DNA of 7,617 nucleotides, taken from NCBI GenBank assembly GCA_002403855.1, contig DHIO01000026.1, forward strand, positions 67,805-75,421. The letters run 5' to 3'. Both the position numbers and the translations under genes were made by a program. Numbering within the stretch: position 1 is the first letter of the stretch; the number at the start of each line of letters is the position of its first letter. Below the pieces are notes generated by a model. The model did no database searches, was not told the origin of the DNA, and worked only from the letters and a program-made list of their open reading frames with translations. Origin of the DNA: Acidimicrobiia bacterium UBA4744. GTDB lineage: Bacteria; Actinomycetota; Acidimicrobiia; Spongiisociales; UBA4744. Below are positions 5,071 to 7,617 of this stretch, in pieces.

Positions 5071-6264
5071 ATGCAACGACCCTCGCGTGTCCTGGTCATC
5101 AACGGACCCAACCTCAACCTGCTCGGTACCCGCCAACCAGAGTTCTACGGGACGACAACCCTCGCCGATCTCGAGTCCGCCTGCCGGAACTGGGGCAGTG
5201 AACTCGCCTTGACGGTGGACACTTTCCAGTCGAACCACGAGGGTGCGATCATCGATCGCCTCCATCGCGCCCGGGAGGATGTCGACGCCGTCGTCATCAA
5301 TCCGGGAGCCTTCACCCACTATTCGTACGCTATCTTCGACGCGCTGGAAGCGGTCGAGCTTCCCGCCGTCGAGGTCCACATCTCCGACATCACCCATCGT
5401 GAGGTCTGGCGCCGGCAATCCGTCATCGGCCCGGCGTGCGTCGCCACGATCTACGGCCGGGGAACAGACGGCTACCACGACGCGCTACGTCACCTCGTCT
5501 TTCGGGCTGAAGCCCCGCCCGTCACGGTTCCCTACGGGTCGCACCCCGACCAGGTGGGGGACCTTCGCCTTCCCGACGGCCCGGGCCCCCATCCGGTCAT
5601 CGTCTTGATCCACGGCGGATTCTGGAGGTCACCCTGGCAACGCGATTTGATGGACGGCCCGGCGGTCGACCTTTCCGGCCGCGGCGTGGCAACCTGGAAT
5701 CTCGAGTATCGGCGCGGTCCGGGTTGCTGGCAGGATTGCCTCGCGGACATCGCGGCCGGAGTCGACCATCTCTCCCGCTTAACAGCCGACCACCAGCTCG
5801 ATCTGAATCGAGTGGCTCTGGCGGGCCACTCGGCCGGGGGGCATCTCGCCCTGTGGGCGGCGGGCCGTGACCGACTGCCCCACGGTTCACCGTGGGCCGA
5901 CCCGATGATCACGCCCCGTTGGGCAGTGGCGCTGGCGGGTGTAGTCGACCTGGAAGCCGCGTTCGGCGAACACCTCGGCGACGATGCCGTGGAAGAGTTC
6001 TTCGGCGGAGTGCCCGACTACAGGACAGTCTCGCCGAACCATATGCTCCCGCTGGGTGTGCCCCAACTGATCGTTCACGGGACCGCCGATGATCGAGTAC
6101 CGGTGGAACACAGCCGCGGCTACGTTGCCCGAGCTCGCACGGCCGGAGACACCGTCGACCTGTTGGAGTTGGAGGGGTCCGACCACTCGGTGCTGGTCGA
6201 CGGGCGATCGAACGAATGGGACGAGACTGCCACCCTGGTCGTCGAACGCTTGACGGAATCCTGA
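5071..6264 (+). CDS. aroQ: Fusion: type II 3-dehydroquinate dehydratase + alpha/beta hydrolase
   Basis: A single 397-residue reading frame with two complete enzyme domains. Residues 5-147 are a type II dehydroquinase, which converts 3-dehydroquinate to 3-dehydroshikimate in the shikimate pathway. By alignment from memory to the M. tuberculosis enzyme, the active-site residues are present: Asn14, Arg21, Tyr26 (RQPEFYG), Asn77 (INPGAFTH), His83, Asp90, His103 and Ser105 (VEVHIS), Arg114. The usual ISN is ISD here (Asp106). Residues about 175-397 are an alpha/beta hydrolase with oxyanion motif HGGFW (181-185), nucleophile elbow GHSAGG (Ser254), acid Asp340 in HGTADDRVP, and His372 in GSDHSVL. 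HGGFW and EYRR recall the arylformamidase/esterase branch; the substrate is unknown. A linker of about 25 residues joins them. Free-standing AroQ is about 145 residues, so the second domain is a true addition. An in-frame TAG at 5059-5061 fixes the ATG at 5071. A YhhN gene follows after 2 nt. Confidence 0.93.
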   Translation: MQRPSRVLVINGPNLNLLGTRQPEFYGTTTLADLESACRNWGSELALTVDTFQSNHEGAIIDRLHRAREDVDAVVINPGAFTHYSYAIFDALEAVELPAVEVHISDITHREVWRRQSVIGPACVATIYGRGTDGYHDALRHLVFRAEAPPVTVPYGSHPDQVGDLRLPDGPGPHPVIVLIHGGFWRSPWQRDLMDGPAVDLSGRGVATWNLEYRRGPGCWQDCLADIAAGVDHLSRLTADHQLDLNRVALAGHSAGGHLALWAAGRDRLPHGSPWADPMITPRWAVALAGVVDLEAAFGEHLGDDAVEEFFGGVPDYRTVSPNHMLPLGVPQLIVHGTADDRVPVEHSRGYVARARTAGDTVDLLELEGSDHSVLVDGRSNEWDETATLVVERLTES

Positions 6265-6266
6265 AA

Positions 6267-6893
6267 GTGGCCTGGGTCTTCTTGGCGATCATTGCCATGG
6301 GATTGACCGCAACCTTGATCGCCGACAAACGTGGACTGCCGATCCGATGGCTCACGAAGCCCATCGCCTCTGCCGGCTTCGTAGGTTTGGCCTTGACCAT
6401 GGGAGCAACCGGAAGCCGCTACGGCCGGTGGGTCCTGATGGCCTTGGTCTTCGGCTGGATCGGCGATGTGGCCCTGCTGAGCACCTCACGGATTTGGTTC
6501 CTCGCCGGCCTCGCAGCTTTCCTGATCGGCCACGTTCTCTACGTGGTTGCCTTCAGCGTGGCCGGTTTGGCGGCCGGGGCCACGGTGGTGGCGACCGGGG
6601 TGGCTGCTGCGGCTGCCGTCGTCATCTTCCGATGGTTGCGCCCCCACCTTCCTGCCGAGCTGGTCGGCCCGGTGGTCGCCTATGTCGTGGTCATCTCGCT
6701 GATGGTCTCTACTGCCTGGGGAGCCGCCATGGCCGGAGCCACCGCGCTGATAGTGATAGGCGCAGTGGCCTTCTATCTGTCCGATGTAGCGGTCGCCCGC
6801 GATCGCTTCGTGGCTTCCGGGTTCGCCAACCGGGTCTGGGGACTGCCGTTCTACTACTTCGGACAGGCGCTGTTGGCCTACTCGGTTGCGTGA
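6267..6893 (+). CDS. YhhN/TMEM86 family integral membrane protein (lysoplasmalogenase-like)
   Basis: A 208-residue, very hydrophobic protein with about eight predicted membrane segments, the usual size of the YhhN family. Mammalian TMEM86 and some bacterial members cleave the vinyl-ether bond of lysoplasmalogen; whether this one does is unknown. Family landmarks are TKP at 30-32, the GD pair in FGWIGDVALL (62-71), the following GLAAFLIGHVLYVVAF (81-96), PVVAY and M146 in segment six, the SD pair in FYLSDVAVA (169-177), and FYYFGQALLA (195-204) near the end. I choose GTG 6267 because GGAA lies 8 nt upstream and the resulting length matches the family; the frame is open further back to ATG 6216, but that would overlap the upstream gene by 49 nt and add a charged, non-homologous N-terminus. 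Starting 2 nt after the AroQ-hydrolase stop, it is very probably translationally coupled to it. Its stop lies 7 nt from the convergent ferritin stop. Confidence 0.88.
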   Translation: MAWVFLAIIAMGLTATLIADKRGLPIRWLTKPIASAGFVGLALTMGATGSRYGRWVLMALVFGWIGDVALLSTSRIWFLAGLAAFLIGHVLYVVAFSVAGLAAGATVVATGVAAAAAVVIFRWLRPHLPAELVGPVVAYVVVISLMVSTAWGAAMAGATALIVIGAVAFYLSDVAVARDRFVASGFANRVWGLPFYYFGQALLAYSVA

Positions 6894-6900
6894 GAGCCGG

Positions 6901-7404
6901 CTACTCGCCTCCCGACACCCGGGTCCCCAACTCGCGGTCGAGTAGTAGCAAAGCCGCTCCGTTGTCGCCGGCCATTGCGATCTGCTCAATCAATTCCCCC
7001 ACCGTCGCCTCCTCCTCGACTTGTTCGTCGATGAACCAATGCAGAAGGGGCAGGCTCTCGTAGTCCTTTGCATCGGTGGCCCTGGAGTAGAGATCATGGA
7101 TGGAGGCGGTCACCTTCTGCTCGTGGGCAAGTGAAGCTTCGAAAACCGACAGTGGAGATGTGTAGTCGGCTGAGGGGGCAGAGATCGACCGCAGCTCAAC
7201 CTGGTTGCCGCGATCGAGCACGAAGTCGAAGAACTTCATCGCGTGGGCCCGTTCCTCCTCGGCCTGCTGTCGCATCCAGTTGGCAAAGCCGGGAAGATTG
7301 GCGTCTTCGAAGAACGCGGCCATTTGCAGGTACGCATAGGAGGAGGCGAACTCGAGGGTGATCTGGTCGTTGTACGCATCCTGGAGGTCGGCACTCATTG
7401 CCAT
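6901..7404 (-). CDS. ftn: Ferritin (non-haem, FtnA-like)
   Basis: Iron-storage ferritin of 167 residues; 24 subunits form a cytoplasmic shell that oxidises Fe(II) and stores ferric mineral. The ferroxidase residues are intact, offset by one from E. coli FtnA: Glu18, Glu51, His54 (EEERAH), Glu95 (HEQ), Gln128 and Glu131 (DEQVEEE). The four-helix bundle pattern is clear, with the long B-C crossover around 65-85. No haem-ligand Met of bacterioferritin is evident at the usual helix position, so ferritin rather than Bfr is favoured. The start is ATG 7404, with AAAGGA 6 nt upstream; ATG 7398 is spaced too far from that site. No DtxR/IdeR-type iron box is recognisable upstream, so iron regulation cannot be read here. 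It is convergent with the YhhN gene, with only 7 nt between the stops. Confidence 0.95.
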   Translation of the reverse strand: MAMSADLQDAYNDQITLEFASSYAYLQMAAFFEDANLPGFANWMRQQAEEERAHAMKFFDFVLDRGNQVELRSISAPSADYTSPLSVFEASLAHEQKVTASIHDLYSRATDAKDYESLPLLHWFIDEQVEEEATVGELIEQIAMAGDNGAALLLLDRELGTRVSGGE

Positions 7405-7525
7405 GAAGATTCCTTTCGTCGCAGCGCCATGCTATCGAGGCCGTCCGGGGTCCGGTTCCCAGACCGGTCGGTTCAAGGAGAGGAATACCGTCCGCAGGTG
7501 CGGTTGGAGTCGTCCGACCGGGGGG
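7405..7525 (-). promoter_or_regulatory. Intergenic region upstream of ferritin
   Basis: This 121-base gap on the minus strand must hold the ferritin promoter or be read through from the partial gene upstream. TAGCAT (7434-7429, minus strand) fits the TAnnnT -10 pattern, but the nearest TTGAAC (7476-7471) is 36 nt away, too far for a -35. Two small hairpins occur: CCGGT/ACCGG at 7452-7467 and CCGCA/TGCGG at 7492-7503. Neither is followed by a T-run, so no terminator is assigned. Confidence 0.35.
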
Positions 7526-7617
7526 TCACAGCGTGACGAACTCGACGTCGTACTCCGGAGTGATGATGACGTCCGCCCTGGCCCGATGCTGGGAGATGAT
7601 CTCATGCTCTTTCTTCA
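7526..7617 (-). CDS. C-terminal 30 codons of an unidentified gene (cut by window edge)
   Basis: Read on the minus strand from the right edge, an open frame ends in TGA at 7528-7526. The visible peptide starts KKEHEIISQHRARADVIITP and ends EYDVEFVTL. Alternating hydrophobic residues (DVIITP, VEFVTL) and the lack of low-complexity runs look like a folded C-terminal strand region. The other two minus-strand frames are less protein-like. Thirty residues are too few to name a family. It lies 121 nt upstream of the ferritin gene on the same strand. Confidence 0.5.
   Translation of the reverse strand, partial: KKEHEIISQHRARADVIITPEYDVEFVTL

Noticed and set aside
6216..6266. Earlier ATG start for the YhhN gene
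   Set aside because: It would overlap the fusion gene by 49 nt and add a charged segment not typical of the family, whereas GTG 6267 has a well-spaced ribosome site and gives the usual length.
6896..6903. AGCCGGCT palindrome between the convergent YhhN and ferritin stops as a bidirectional terminator
   Set aside because: Eight bases with no loop and no T-run; expected by chance in GC-rich DNA.
7452..7503. Terminator upstream of ferritin formed by the two small hairpins
   Set aside because: Stems of 5 bp with no following T-run on either strand; too weak to call.

Overview
The window is a 7.6 kb piece of a high-GC bacterial chromosome. Dense gene packing, GTG/TTG starts, and an ABC exporter and lipoate-ligase-family protein of actinobacterial type point to an actinobacterium. 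An uncultured Acidimicrobiia-like lineage is my guess from protein style, not a proven placement. I see no transposase, integrase, phage gene, tRNA, rRNA or CRISPR array; this looks like core or semi-core chromosome.

Layout, left to right. Positions 1-1625 (minus): an ABC exporter half-transporter whose C-terminus runs off the left edge and whose only well-placed start is a non-canonical ATC. Positions 1678-2565 (minus): a secreted lipoprotein 52 nt upstream of the exporter, probably co-transcribed with it. Positions 2566-2765: a divergent intergenic region with two hairpins. Positions 2766-3542 (plus): a lipoate-protein ligase/octanoyltransferase family enzyme. Positions 3520-4937 (minus): an ECF sigma factor and, joined by an ATGA overlap, a single-pass membrane protein with extracellular Ig-like domains, a candidate anti-sigma factor or envelope sensor; its 3' end overlaps the ligase gene by 23 bp. 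Positions 4938-5070: a divergent intergenic region with an inverted repeat and a possible leaderless promoter. Positions 5071-6264 (plus): a complete type II 3-dehydroquinate dehydratase fused to a complete alpha/beta hydrolase. Positions 6267-6893 (plus): a YhhN/TMEM86-family membrane protein starting 2 nt after the fusion gene. Positions 6901-7404 (minus): a ferritin with an intact ferroxidase centre. Positions 7526-7617 (minus): the last 30 codons of an unidentified gene.

The genes form several small transcription units rather than one pathway. The lipoprotein/exporter, sigma/Ig-protein and AroQ-hydrolase/YhhN pairs are the credible operons. The most unusual item is the AroQ-hydrolase fusion, where all expected active-site residues of both enzymes are present. 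Next come the exporter's missing canonical start codon and the sigma-linked Ig-domain membrane protein that lacks a zinc-binding anti-sigma motif.
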